Assembly: GCA_963756715.1 (NCBI GenBank)
Contig: CAVWOV010000023.1
Coordinates: forward strand, 55,264-119,263
Length of the DNA stretch: 64,000 nt
Direction of reading: 5' to 3'
DNA from: VAZQ01 sp963756715
GTDB lineage: Bacteria > Pseudomonadota > Alphaproteobacteria > Rhizobiales > Xanthobacteraceae
A model generated the notes under the pieces. That model saw nothing but the letters and a program-made list of their open reading frames with translations. It did not search any database and was not told the DNA's origin. Both the position numbers and the translations under genes were made by a program. Shown piece by piece: positions 44,232-52,762 of the stretch. The first letter of the stretch is position 1, and each line of letters starts with the position of its first letter.

Positions 44232-45371
44232 TTGCCAACGCAAGAAACGCTGCAGAAATTGCGGGAGATTTTTTTGCCTGATCGGCCGGTGATCGTTGTC
44301 GAAGATGACCCCTTCACGCGACTCATACCCGTAATCCTCGATCCAAATTCGAGCGACGATCGGCGGAATGCGTTTGCGGATTTCATGGCGCACGACGAGC
44401 CGGACTTTGACGGCTGGCTTTCGCGATTGCGGCGGCGCGTCCACACGCTGCATCCCGCTGACGTAAGGTTAGTGAAGTCTCGCGACGAGATGCGAGCGAA
44501 TCTAAAAGAGTGTTGCGTTCTGGTAGTCGAGTCGTTCGAAATCTCCAGTGTCGACATTGGCGCTGCTCCCAGGCTTGAAATCATCCAGAAGTTCGGCGCA
44601 ACGGTGCGCAACATCGACGTGGATGCCTGCGTCGCGCGCGGCATCAAACTGTTGACCCTTAGACGGCGAGCAAACATCGCATGTGCTGAGCACGTTTTCG
44701 GTCTCATGCTCGCGCTGGCTCGCAGGCTGCACCAACTAAGCGGCGTCGTAAGCATCGAACATCTGGAAGCCGCGGGGAAGCCTTACCGCCCGTTCGATAG
44801 GCGGCACACACCTGGTGGCAACTATGGACGCTTCTCAGGTCTTCGTATGCTCAACGAGACGACTCTCGGAATCATTGGACTGGGTGAGATCGGACGAGAG
44901 ATAGCAATACGCGCCCATGCGTTTGGTATGCGCGTTCTATATCATCAGCGAAGTCGTCTGCCTCCCGCAGAGGAGCACGAACTCTCCGCAACTTATGTTT
45001 CGTTGCAAACGTTACTCGCTCAAAGTGATTGGGTAGTACCGCAGTTGCCAGGAGGGGCAGCAACGAGAAATCTCCTGGACTACGACGAACTGGCTCAAAT
45101 GAAGCCAGGCGCGTTTATCATCAATGTTTCCAACCCTGATGTCGTTAGTCGGGCGGCCCTCGTTCAAGGATTGCGGACGGGAAATGTCGGCGGCTTCGCG
45201 CTAGATCCTCTCTATGCAGAGCCTGCGGATCACAATGACGAGCTTTTACGGTTCAGCAACACAGTGCTCACACCCCACCTAGCGGGATCGCCTCAATTCA
45301 ATGCCCTCAGGGACTTCGAGGAACTCATCGAAGGGCTCGATCGAGAGATGTCGAAACGAAAGCTCAACTGA
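44232..45371 (+). CDS. D-isomer-specific 2-hydroxyacid dehydrogenase-like protein lacking the catalytic Arg
   Basis: 379 residues from a TTG; no ATG or GTG fits better. NAD motif LGIIGLGEIGREIAIRAHAF lies near residue 215. Of the catalytic trio, Glu (ALDPLYAEP) and His (LTPHLAGSP) are present, but the stretch normally reading N-x-x-R-G is INVSNPDVV, so the substrate-binding Arg is replaced by Asn and Gly by Pro. Codon use is less GC-biased than in its neighbours, and an IS remnant follows, suggesting transfer. It may bind a different substrate or be a binding protein. Confidence 0.8.
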   Translation: MPTQETLQKLREIFLPDRPVIVVEDDPFTRLIPVILDPNSSDDRRNAFADFMAHDEPDFDGWLSRLRRRVHTLHPADVRLVKSRDEMRANLKECCVLVVESFEISSVDIGAAPRLEIIQKFGATVRNIDVDACVARGIKLLTLRRRANIACAEHVFGLMLALARRLHQLSGVVSIEHLEAAGKPYRPFDRRHTPGGNYGRFSGLRMLNETTLGIIGLGEIGREIAIRAHAFGMRVLYHQRSRLPPAEEHELSATYVSLQTLLAQSDWVVPQLPGGAATRNLLDYDELAQMKPGAFIINVSNPDVVSRAALVQGLRTGNVGGFALDPLYAEPADHNDELLRFSNTVLTPHLAGSPQFNALRDFEELIEGLDREMSKRKLN

Positions 45372-45477
45372 TCTTCTCGTTCAGCATGGCCCTTGTCACG
45401 ATCGGTTCCTATCCCTATTCAAAAATTCAAAACGCCGGCAAAACCTGGAGAATTTCCTGGGCGACCCTGCCGTTGTT

Positions 45478-45700
45478 GGTATGATCGCGATCTTATCAAT
45501 TTTCGTTTTCCGCGCTTTCCTCCGCCTTCGCAGCCGAGCCTCCCTGATCCCCAAATGAGCACGGCCAATCCGGCGCGGGGTGCGCCCCGCATCCGCCGCG
45601 AACTGCTCAAACTCCGCATCGCGGCCTGCCAGGCGACCGTCGGGAGATACATGCCGCGACGGCCCAAAGTTCCCTTCGCGGCCATTTGTAATGAAACGCC
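45478..45700 (+). pseudogene. Remnant of an integrase-type (DDE/rve) transposase
   Basis: Two adjoining frames match the start and middle of a common rhizobial integrase-core transposase: AILSIFVFRAFLRLRSRASL (about 45487-45545), then ANPARGAPRIRRELLKLRIA and QATVGRYMPRRPKVP (45560-45680), the helix-turn-helix part that ends just before the catalytic domain. The sequence between and after is missing. It marks an old insertion next to the atypical dehydrogenase gene. Confidence 0.6.
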
Positions 45701-45752
45701 TGGTGCACCATCCATTCGTCTGTAGGGTCCATCGAGATGTCGATGCCCGTAT

Positions 45753-46151
45753 TCAATCGCAGGCGAACCGCCCGCCATTTTGAGCCGCTTCAATCGAAGA
45801 AAGGATTGGTCGAAGCCGCGCGAGGGCAAATTCAAGCTCTTCGTGACTTCCGGCTGCCGAATGGTCGCCTTCCGCAATCGCATCAATGAGCTTTGGCAGG
45901 CTGTATCGGTCATCGCCGCGGCGAGCCGCAGCACTAAGGAAAGATTCGAAGGTTGTGAGACCTGCCTTGCGAGCGTCGCTGATGAGAAACTCTATAATGT
46001 CGAGCTCGAAATCAGATGCCTGCAGGACCACACCGCCAGCGCAGCAGGAGCAGCCGAGACCGGCGGAAAGGTAATGGCCGGAAATGCGGTTCCACATTTC
46101 CGCCAGATCCCTTGCCAGCCTGCGTCGGTCTTTCAAGTCCGGCTTCCGCAT
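45753..46151 (-). CDS. Hypothetical protein with a CSCC cysteine cluster
   Basis: About 132 residues from ATG 46151 (a TTG at 46172 would add seven). No family recognised. The chain looks real: charged amphipathic helices (LKDRRRLARDLAEMWNRIS, LEFALARLRPILSSIEAAQ), a hydrophobic stretch FELDIIEFLISDARKAG, and a GLGCSCCAGG cluster near residue 33 that could bind metal or form disulfides. Probably soluble. It lies between an IS remnant and an ABC importer operon on the other strand, so context gives no role. Confidence 0.55.
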   Translation of the reverse strand: MRKPDLKDRRRLARDLAEMWNRISGHYLSAGLGCSCCAGGVVLQASDFELDIIEFLISDARKAGLTTFESFLSAAARRGDDRYSLPKLIDAIAEGDHSAAGSHEELEFALARLRPILSSIEAAQNGGRFACD

Positions 46152-46373
46152 CCCAAAAATCTCGATCCTCAAGCATCGACAACCTGACTGCGACCATACG
46201 GGAGGTCGTCTCTGCGTAAAAGACGGTCATGTACCAAGGTTGAAGTTACCGGCACCGAGCCCCCTCCAGCATATCACTGCGACCATGATAACAGTTCACC
46301 GCCGCACCGGGACCGTGTTAGCCTCACTGGAATATAAGGGGCGAGAAGCCCGTTAGCACCCGGAGGGAACCGC

Positions 46374-47468
46374 ATGCAGCCGAGTTTCACAACAGTGTTC
46401 TGCGCCTTGGCGATAGGCTGCCTGCTCGCAGCGCCGTCTGCACGAGCCCAGACTGCTCCGGCCAATCCCGAGCTCGCCAAGGTGATCGAGGGGGCCAAGA
46501 AGGAAGGCAAGCTGCTGCTGCGTTCGACCACAAGCGTCAATGGCGCCGCTGACGGCGCCAAGGTCGCGCAGGCGGGTATCAAGAAGATGTTCGGCGTCGA
46601 TCTCGACGTGCAGTGGGTGCCGGGGCCGGCTTTCGCCCCCCTTGCTGCGGCGCTCTATCAAGAGAAGCAGGCTGGGCAACCGGCCTCGGGCGACGTCTAT
46701 GTGGCGACGCCGGTTCAGATCACGCCCTATCTCGCTCGCGGCCTGTACCGGAAGGTCGATTGGCTTAAGCTGATGCCGGACCGCATTAAGCCGGAGCTGG
46801 TTGAGGGCGACGGCACCTCGTTGCGCTTCATGACCTTTTTGCCGGGCATCAACTACAACGTGAAGGTCGCGACGTGGGTGCCGCAGATCAATGTGATCAG
46901 CGATGTGCTCAAGCCCGAATACAAGGGCAAGTTCGTGACCACACCATTTCTGGCCGGCTTCGACGTGATGCTCGCCGACTCGAAGTGGGGCTTCGAAAAG
47001 ACCAAGGAGTTCATCAGCAAAATGTCGGCCCAGATCGCCGGCCTGATCGGCTGCGAGGCTGAGGATCGCATCGCCTCCGGCGAAACCCCCGCGCTGGTCC
47101 TCGACTGCAGCGGCGGTTCACAGAACCGCCTGCGCTATCGCGGCAAGGGCATTCTCGATACGCACATCGTCAGCGACATGGCGCAAAGGCGATACGCCTA
47201 TATGACGATCCCGGCGCACACCACGCACCCCAACGCGGCAATCCTTTACACGCTCTATATCTCTTCGGCCGAGGGCCAGGAGAAGGTCGTATGGGATCTT
47301 TACGGACAGGACCTCGACAATTATCCAGGCTCCCACTCTGGTCAGAAGATCGCGGCATTGCGCGCCAAAGGCGTGAAGTTTACCGATGTCGACATCAGTT
47401 GGTGGAAAACCAATCAGGGAATTGCCAAGGAACACGGCGAGCTTATCAAGATCATCCGCAATCGGTGA
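46374..47468 (+). CDS. ABC transporter substrate-binding protein (iron/polyamine/2-aminoethylphosphonate-like)
   Basis: 364 residues. Signal peptide VFCALAIGCLLAAPSARAQ; mature protein typical of type II extracellular binding proteins (LAKVIEGAKKEGKLLLRSTT near residue 33, DVYVATPVQITPYLARGLYR, LKPEYKGKFVTTPFLAGFDV). Site GGAGGGA precedes ATG. The permease and ATPase follow. Because HyuA and HyuB genes come next, the ligand may be a cyclic amide or amino-acid derivative rather than iron. Confidence 0.9.
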   Translation: MQPSFTTVFCALAIGCLLAAPSARAQTAPANPELAKVIEGAKKEGKLLLRSTTSVNGAADGAKVAQAGIKKMFGVDLDVQWVPGPAFAPLAAALYQEKQAGQPASGDVYVATPVQITPYLARGLYRKVDWLKLMPDRIKPELVEGDGTSLRFMTFLPGINYNVKVATWVPQINVISDVLKPEYKGKFVTTPFLAGFDVMLADSKWGFEKTKEFISKMSAQIAGLIGCEAEDRIASGETPALVLDCSGGSQNRLRYRGKGILDTHIVSDMAQRRYAYMTIPAHTTHPNAAILYTLYISSAEGQEKVVWDLYGQDLDNYPGSHSGQKIAALRAKGVKFTDVDISWWKTNQGIAKEHGELIKIIRNR

Positions 47469-47612
47469 ATTCGGCTGATGCCCGGGGGCGAGCGAAGCGA
47501 CAAATCGAACCCGGCCCCCTGGGCGCGTTTCGAATCACGCAATGATGCGGACCTAATGGGTTGGATCGCGCCTTCGGGCGCGTCCTGAACGACAGCCGAG
47601 AGGCCTTCAAGC

Positions 47613-49400
47613 GTGACGGCTGCCACCTTTGAGAACCGCTCCACACCTCTCGCCTCATACGTGCGCCAGCGCGATGTCACGCGTGCCGTACTCATTGCGC
47701 TGGTCCTGCTCGCGTGCGCGGCCATTGCGATGCTGCTCGTCACCATCTTTTGGCTCTCTTTCGTCGAGGGCGCGCCGGGGGATGCCAAGCTAAGCTACAC
47801 GCTCGCCAATTACGCCGCGATATTCGGCGATCCTTTCACCTATCGGGTGATCCGCAACACTTTCGCTTTCCTGGCCGTCACGCTGATCGTCTCCTTCTCG
47901 CTCGGGCTCCCGATAGCCTGGCTGATCGAGCGCACCGACTTTCCCGGCAAGCCGGTCGTGTTCACCCTGATGACGGTCGCGCTGCTGATTCCCGGCTTCG
48001 CCGTCGCGCTCGGCTGGGTATTCCTGCTGCATCCGCGCATCGGTCTTATCAATCTGGCGTTGATGTCGCTGTTCGGGCTCAGTCAGGCGCCATTCAACAT
48101 CGGCAATATCGTCTGGATGGGCGTGGTCGAGGGGCTGAGCTTGACACCGCTCGCCTTCATCATGACGTCGATCGTCATGCGCTCGATGGACCCGGCGCTC
48201 GAAGAAGCCGCCGCCATGAGCGGCGCCAAGCCATGGCAGGCGGTGATGCGCGTGACCGCACGCGTGCTGTGGCCGGGACTCCTGGCGGCGGGCATCTACG
48301 TCTCGGCCGTTTGCTTTGCCTCCTTCGACGTGCCGGCGATCCTCGGCATGACACAGCGCATCTTCACGTTCTCGACCTATGTTTTCTTTTCGCTCACGCC
48401 GACCGAAGGCCTGCCGGAATACGGCAACGTCGCCGCACTCGGTATGATCATGGTGGTGTTCGCTATCATCCTGAGCTGGTGCTATCGGCTGGTGCAACGC
48501 CAAGCGCCGCGCTACGCCGTCATCACCGGCAAAGGTTACCGGCCGCGCATCTTGCCGCTCGGGCGCGGCAAGAGCTGGGCGGTCGCGTTCGTGGCCGCCT
48601 ACTTCCTCGTAAGCCAAGCCCTCCCACTTGTGATGCTGGTCTGGGCGGCCGGTCTGCCCTACCTGCAGACGCCGTCGGTTGCAGCCTTGGCGCAATTATC
48701 TTGGAAGAACTTCCACGACATCCCGACCGAGTTGCTGACCAGCAGCATCATCAATACCGTCATCCTGATGTTGGTCGTCCCAACCCTCACGGTCGCGCTC
48801 AGCGTCGCGGTATCCTGGGTTGTGCTGCGCTCGAAGATCCGCGGGCGCGGCGTGATCGACTTCTTCGCCTTCCTCCCCGTCACGGTGCCTCCGATCGTCT
48901 TCTCGATCGCCGCGCTGCTGCTGGCTCTGTTCGTACTCAACCGCATTGTGCCGATCTACGGCACGATCTGGATCCTGGTGCTGGTCTACGTCATCGCCCG
49001 TCTCAGCTACGGCACCCGCATGACCAACAGCGCGATGATCCAGATCCATCGCGAACTCGACGAGGCCGCTCAAGTGAGCGGCGCAGGCACCGGCGGGGTA
49101 TTGCGCTCGGTGCTGGCGCCCCTGCTCGCTCCGACCATGCTGTATGCCTGGATCTGGATTGCGCTGCTGACCTATCGCGAGCTGTCGTTGCCGGTCGTGC
49201 TGTCGGTGCCGAACAACCTGCCATTCTCGGTGCTGGTCTGGGGCTATGTGCAGTCCTCGTCCTACGGCAAGGCATCGGCCGCCACGCTGATCATGCTGGT
49301 ACTGATGGTGCCGTTTCTGTTCGCCTATTGGCTGGTCGCGCGGCGCGTCGGGCTGGTGGCTTCGCCCGCCGCGATGGTGCGGACGGGCGCCGCGTCATGA
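47613..49400 (+). CDS. Fused ABC transporter permease (FbpB/ThiP type)
   Basis: 595 residues with two binding-protein-dependent permease domains in one chain, about 12 membrane segments. The cytoplasmic EAA loops read SMDPALEEAAAMSGAKPWQA (about residue 195) and IHRELDEAAQVSGAGTGGVL (about 475). This one-chain pore is typical of iron(III), thiamine and phosphonate importers. The ATPase start overlaps its stop (ATGA). Confidence 0.93.
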   Translation: MTAATFENRSTPLASYVRQRDVTRAVLIALVLLACAAIAMLLVTIFWLSFVEGAPGDAKLSYTLANYAAIFGDPFTYRVIRNTFAFLAVTLIVSFSLGLPIAWLIERTDFPGKPVVFTLMTVALLIPGFAVALGWVFLLHPRIGLINLALMSLFGLSQAPFNIGNIVWMGVVEGLSLTPLAFIMTSIVMRSMDPALEEAAAMSGAKPWQAVMRVTARVLWPGLLAAGIYVSAVCFASFDVPAILGMTQRIFTFSTYVFFSLTPTEGLPEYGNVAALGMIMVVFAIILSWCYRLVQRQAPRYAVITGKGYRPRILPLGRGKSWAVAFVAAYFLVSQALPLVMLVWAAGLPYLQTPSVAALAQLSWKNFHDIPTELLTSSIINTVILMLVVPTLTVALSVAVSWVVLRSKIRGRGVIDFFAFLPVTVPPIVFSIAALLLALFVLNRIVPIYGTIWILVLVYVIARLSYGTRMTNSAMIQIHRELDEAAQVSGAGTGGVLRSVLAPLLAPTMLYAWIWIALLTYRELSLPVVLSVPNNLPFSVLVWGYVQSSSYGKASAATLIMLVLMVPFLFAYWLVARRVGLVASPAAMVRTGAAS

Positions 49401-50474
49401 TCCGCATCCGCGACCTGTGGCTCACCTATCGCAGCGCGGCAGCCGAGCACGTGGCCGTGCGCGGGGTCTCGCTCGATGTGCCGGAAGGCCAGTTTTACAC
49501 ACTGCTCGGTCCCTCCGGCTGCGGCAAGACCACGACCCTGCGCTGCGTTGCCGGGCTCGAGCAGCCCGATCGCGGCGAGATCGCGGTCGGCGGAGAGGTC
49601 GTCTACTCCTCGGAGCGCAATATCTTTGCGCCGCCACATGCGCGGAACATCGGCATGGTGTTCCAGTCCTATGCCATCTGGCCGCACATGACGGTGTTCG
49701 ATAACGTCGCCTTCCCGCTGCGCCATAAGAGCCCGCGCCCCTCGCGCGAGACGATGCGCGACAAAGTGCGGGCGGCTCTGGCACTGGTCCATCTGGAAGG
49801 CCTGGAGGAGCGCCCGGCGCCGTATCTCTCCGGCGGGCAGCAACAGCGGCTGGCGCTCGCCCGTGCGCTGGTTGCCGAGCCGCGCGTGCTGCTGCTCGAC
49901 GAACCGCTTTCCAATCTCGATGCCAAGCTGCGCGAGGAGATGCGCCAGGAACTGCGCGACGTGGTCGAGCGCCTTGGGGTCACCACGCTGTTCGTGACGC
50001 ATGAGCAGATCGAAGCGCTGACAATGTCAGACATGATTGGCGTCATGCAGGACGGAGTGATCGCACAGGAAGGTCCGCCCACGGACATCTACCAGCGGCC
50101 CGCCGGCTCCTTCGTCGCCGATTTCGTCGGCAAGACCAATATGCTGCGCGGCAGGATCGTCAGCCACGACGGCGTGGAGACCGCGGTCGGCACTCTGACC
50201 TGTCAGCCTCGACCAGGGCGAGCCCGGCGACAGCGTCACGCTGACGATCCGGCCGGAAAATATCCGCATCGCGGAGGCGGCGGCTGCGGCGGGGCCGAAT
50301 ATCGTCGCAGGCCGGGTTGAGACCGTGATCTATCTCGGCAATCTGGTCGAATGCGCCGTAGCCGTTGGCGCGCAGCGCATCCGTGTGCAATTGCATCCCT
50401 CCACGACCCTGAAGCGCGGCCAGGAGGTCTGTCTTCACCTCCCGGCGGAGCATTGCCTGACGATGCGCGCGTGA
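49397..50474 (+). pseudogene. ABC transporter ATPase (FbpC/PotA type), single-base frameshift
   Basis: Walker A GPSGCGKTTTLRCVAG (about residue 39), Q-loop MVFQSYAIWPHM, signature LSGGQQQRLALARALV (about 140), Walker B VLLLDEPLSNLDA (about 160), then the start of a TOBE domain. One extra base near 50203 (GTLTC then SLDQGEPGDSVTLTIRPENI in the next frame) breaks the TOBE part; it resumes to LPAEHCLTMRA and a stop at 50474. The nucleotide-binding domain is untouched, so the protein could still work if the shift is real. Repaired length about 358 residues. Confidence 0.85.
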
Positions 50475-50637
50475 GGCATAGGATGTTTGAGAATGCGTCG
50501 TCCTTGCGCCCGGCAGGGCGCGGGGCACAGCGGGGACCGTTCCATCACTGCCAGAGAGCCTGCCGGTCCAAAGCCTTCCGCTGCGCCCGAATGACAGCAG
50601 AGATGATGCGCAAAACAATACGACTGAAGAGCCATAG

Positions 50638-52734
50638 ATGAAACAAACACGATCCACACCCGCCAGGCTGCGCCTCGCCGCCGATATCGGCGGCACCTTC
50701 ACCGACATCACGGTGTTTGACGAGAAGACAGGCGCCCTCACCTTCGGCAAGGCGCTGTCGACGCCGGAGCATCTGGTGGAAGGCATCAGCGCCGGAGTCC
50801 GGAAGGCAGGCAGCGACTATGCCTCCGCGGGGCTGTTCCTGCATGGCTCGACCATCGCCATCAATACGATCCTGGAACGCACCGGCGCGAAGACCGCATT
50901 GCTCATCACCGCCGGCTTCCGGGACATTTACGAGATTGGGCGTATCAACCGGCCGGATGCCTACAACCTGTTCTTCAGGAAGCATGTGCCGCTGGTCGAG
51001 CGCGCGCTGCGCTTCGAAGTGCATGAGCGCATGCTTGCCGACGCGGAGGTTGACAAGCCGCTCGACGAAGAGGAAGTCGCCGCGCTCGGACGGCGCATCG
51101 AGGCAATGGGCGTCGAGGCGGCCGCGATCCTGTTCCTCAACTGTTACGCCGATCCGCAGCACGAAGCCCGCGCCAAGGCAATTCTGGAGCGTAACCATCC
51201 TGACATGTTCGTGTCGGCATCACACGAACTCAGCCAGGAATACCGCGAGTTCGAACGCTGCTCGACGGTGGTCGCCAACGCGTATGTCGGGCCAAAGGTC
51301 CGGCGCTATATCGGCGAGATCGATGCGCATATGCGCGGCGCCGGCTTCGCCGGCTCTTTCCTGGTCGTACAGTCGACTGGCGGCCTCTACGAAGCAGAGC
51401 AGGCGCAGAACCAATGCATCCGCATGCTCGAATCCGGGCCGGCGGCGGGGGTCATCGGCACAAAGGCGCTTTGCCATACGCTCAAAATCGACAATGCCAT
51501 TGCCTTCGACATGGGTGGCACGACCGCGAAGGCCGGCGTCATCTACAAAGGCGAAGCGCTCACCAATACGCAGGCCCTGATCGGCGGCTACGACAAAGCG
51601 CTGCCGGTACAACTGGCGATGATGGATATCTTCGAGGTCGGGACCGGCGGTGGTTCGATAGCCCGGATCGAGGACGGCGCGCTGCGCGTCGGCCCCCAGA
51701 GTGCCGGCGCGATGCCCGGCCCAGCCTGCTACGGACGCGGAGGCTCTGAGCCGACCGTGACGGACGCCAACCTCGTGCTCGGGCGCCTGGGGGCCGACCG
51801 CTTTCTCGGCGGCGAGATGGCGCTCGATGTCGATGCGGCGGAGCGTGCCCTCAAGACCCACATTGCCGATCCATTCAAGATGGATGTCACCGCCGCCGCG
51901 GACGGCATTCTGCGGATTGCCGTCACCGCCATGTCGTATGCGGTCAAGGGGGTCACCACCCAGCGCGGGCTCGATGCCGGCGATTTCGTGCTCGTCGCCT
52001 ACGGCGGCGCCGGCCCGTTGCATGCCGTGCAGGTCGCGCGCGAGATCGGCATCCGGAAGGTGATCATTCCGTATGCGCCCGGCGTGTTCTCGGCCTTCGG
52101 CATGTTGTTCTCCGACCTGCGCTACGACTATGTGCGCACCTGGTACACCAGGCTCGAAGATGCCGACTTCAACGACATGGAGGCGGTGTATCGGTCGCTC
52201 GAGGATCAGGGCCGCGCCGCCATCGCGTCGACCTCCGTCAAGCCGAGCCGCATCCTCATCAAACGAGCCATGGACATGCGGTATGTCGGACAGGAGCACG
52301 CCGTCACCGTCGACCTGCCGATGACGGTGTTCACCAAAAAGGATCGCAAGGCGATCAAGCGGCACTTCGACGAAATGCATCTCTTGCGCTACGGCACTTC
52401 GGCGCCGGACGAACGCGCCGAGATCGTCAGCCTGCGCTCGACCGTCACCGGGCTGATGCGCAAACCGCCGCAAGAAAAGATCGCCCGCGGCACGAGAGTT
52501 CCCGCCAAGGCCGCGTCCACGGGCAAACGCAAGGTGTACTTCGCCGAGGATGGCAAGCGTGGCGCTTTCGTCGATACGCCCACGTATCGCCGCGAAGACC
52601 TGCGCGCCGGCAATCGCATCTCCGGTCCGGCCCTGATCGAGGAGCACGTCTCCACCACCGTGCTGCTGGCCGGCGACACAGCGACGGTGGACGAGTACGG
52701 AAATCTGAGGATCGCTGTGGGGGGCGACCGGTGA
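50638..52734 (+). CDS. hyuA: Hydantoinase A/oxoprolinase family protein (HyuA), second copy
   Basis: 698 residues, intact. LRLAADIGGTFTDITVFDEK at the N-terminus, STIAINTILERTGAKTALLI, LESGPAAGVIGT, FDMGGTTAKAGVI, VGTGGGSIARIEDG and GRGGSEPTVTDANLVLGRLG show the full domain order. ATP-dependent activation of a lactam or hydantoin, or acetone/acetophenone-carboxylase-type activity, with HyuB. It starts 164 bp after the ATPase gene and is followed by HyuB after 28 bp. Clearly divergent from the 19372-21443 copy, so probably a different substrate. Confidence 0.93.
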   Translation: MKQTRSTPARLRLAADIGGTFTDITVFDEKTGALTFGKALSTPEHLVEGISAGVRKAGSDYASAGLFLHGSTIAINTILERTGAKTALLITAGFRDIYEIGRINRPDAYNLFFRKHVPLVERALRFEVHERMLADAEVDKPLDEEEVAALGRRIEAMGVEAAAILFLNCYADPQHEARAKAILERNHPDMFVSASHELSQEYREFERCSTVVANAYVGPKVRRYIGEIDAHMRGAGFAGSFLVVQSTGGLYEAEQAQNQCIRMLESGPAAGVIGTKALCHTLKIDNAIAFDMGGTTAKAGVIYKGEALTNTQALIGGYDKALPVQLAMMDIFEVGTGGGSIARIEDGALRVGPQSAGAMPGPACYGRGGSEPTVTDANLVLGRLGADRFLGGEMALDVDAAERALKTHIADPFKMDVTAAADGILRIAVTAMSYAVKGVTTQRGLDAGDFVLVAYGGAGPLHAVQVAREIGIRKVIIPYAPGVFSAFGMLFSDLRYDYVRTWYTRLEDADFNDMEAVYRSLEDQGRAAIASTSVKPSRILIKRAMDMRYVGQEHAVTVDLPMTVFTKKDRKAIKRHFDEMHLLRYGTSAPDERAEIVSLRSTVTGLMRKPPQEKIARGTRVPAKAASTGKRKVYFAEDGKRGAFVDTPTYRREDLRAGNRISGPALIEEHVSTTVLLAGDTATVDEYGNLRIAVGGDR

Positions 52735-52762
52735 TGATGACATCTGAGAGGGATTCGCATCG

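Noticed and set aside
45419..45934. A 171-codon minus-strand frame
   Set aside because: Basic, Ser/Arg-rich with no motif, and it overlaps both the transposase remnant and the better hypothetical gene.
47714..50320. An 868-codon frame overlapping the permease gene
   Set aside because: Its first two thirds is an Arg/His-rich shadow of the permease in another frame; only the final part is the real ATPase.
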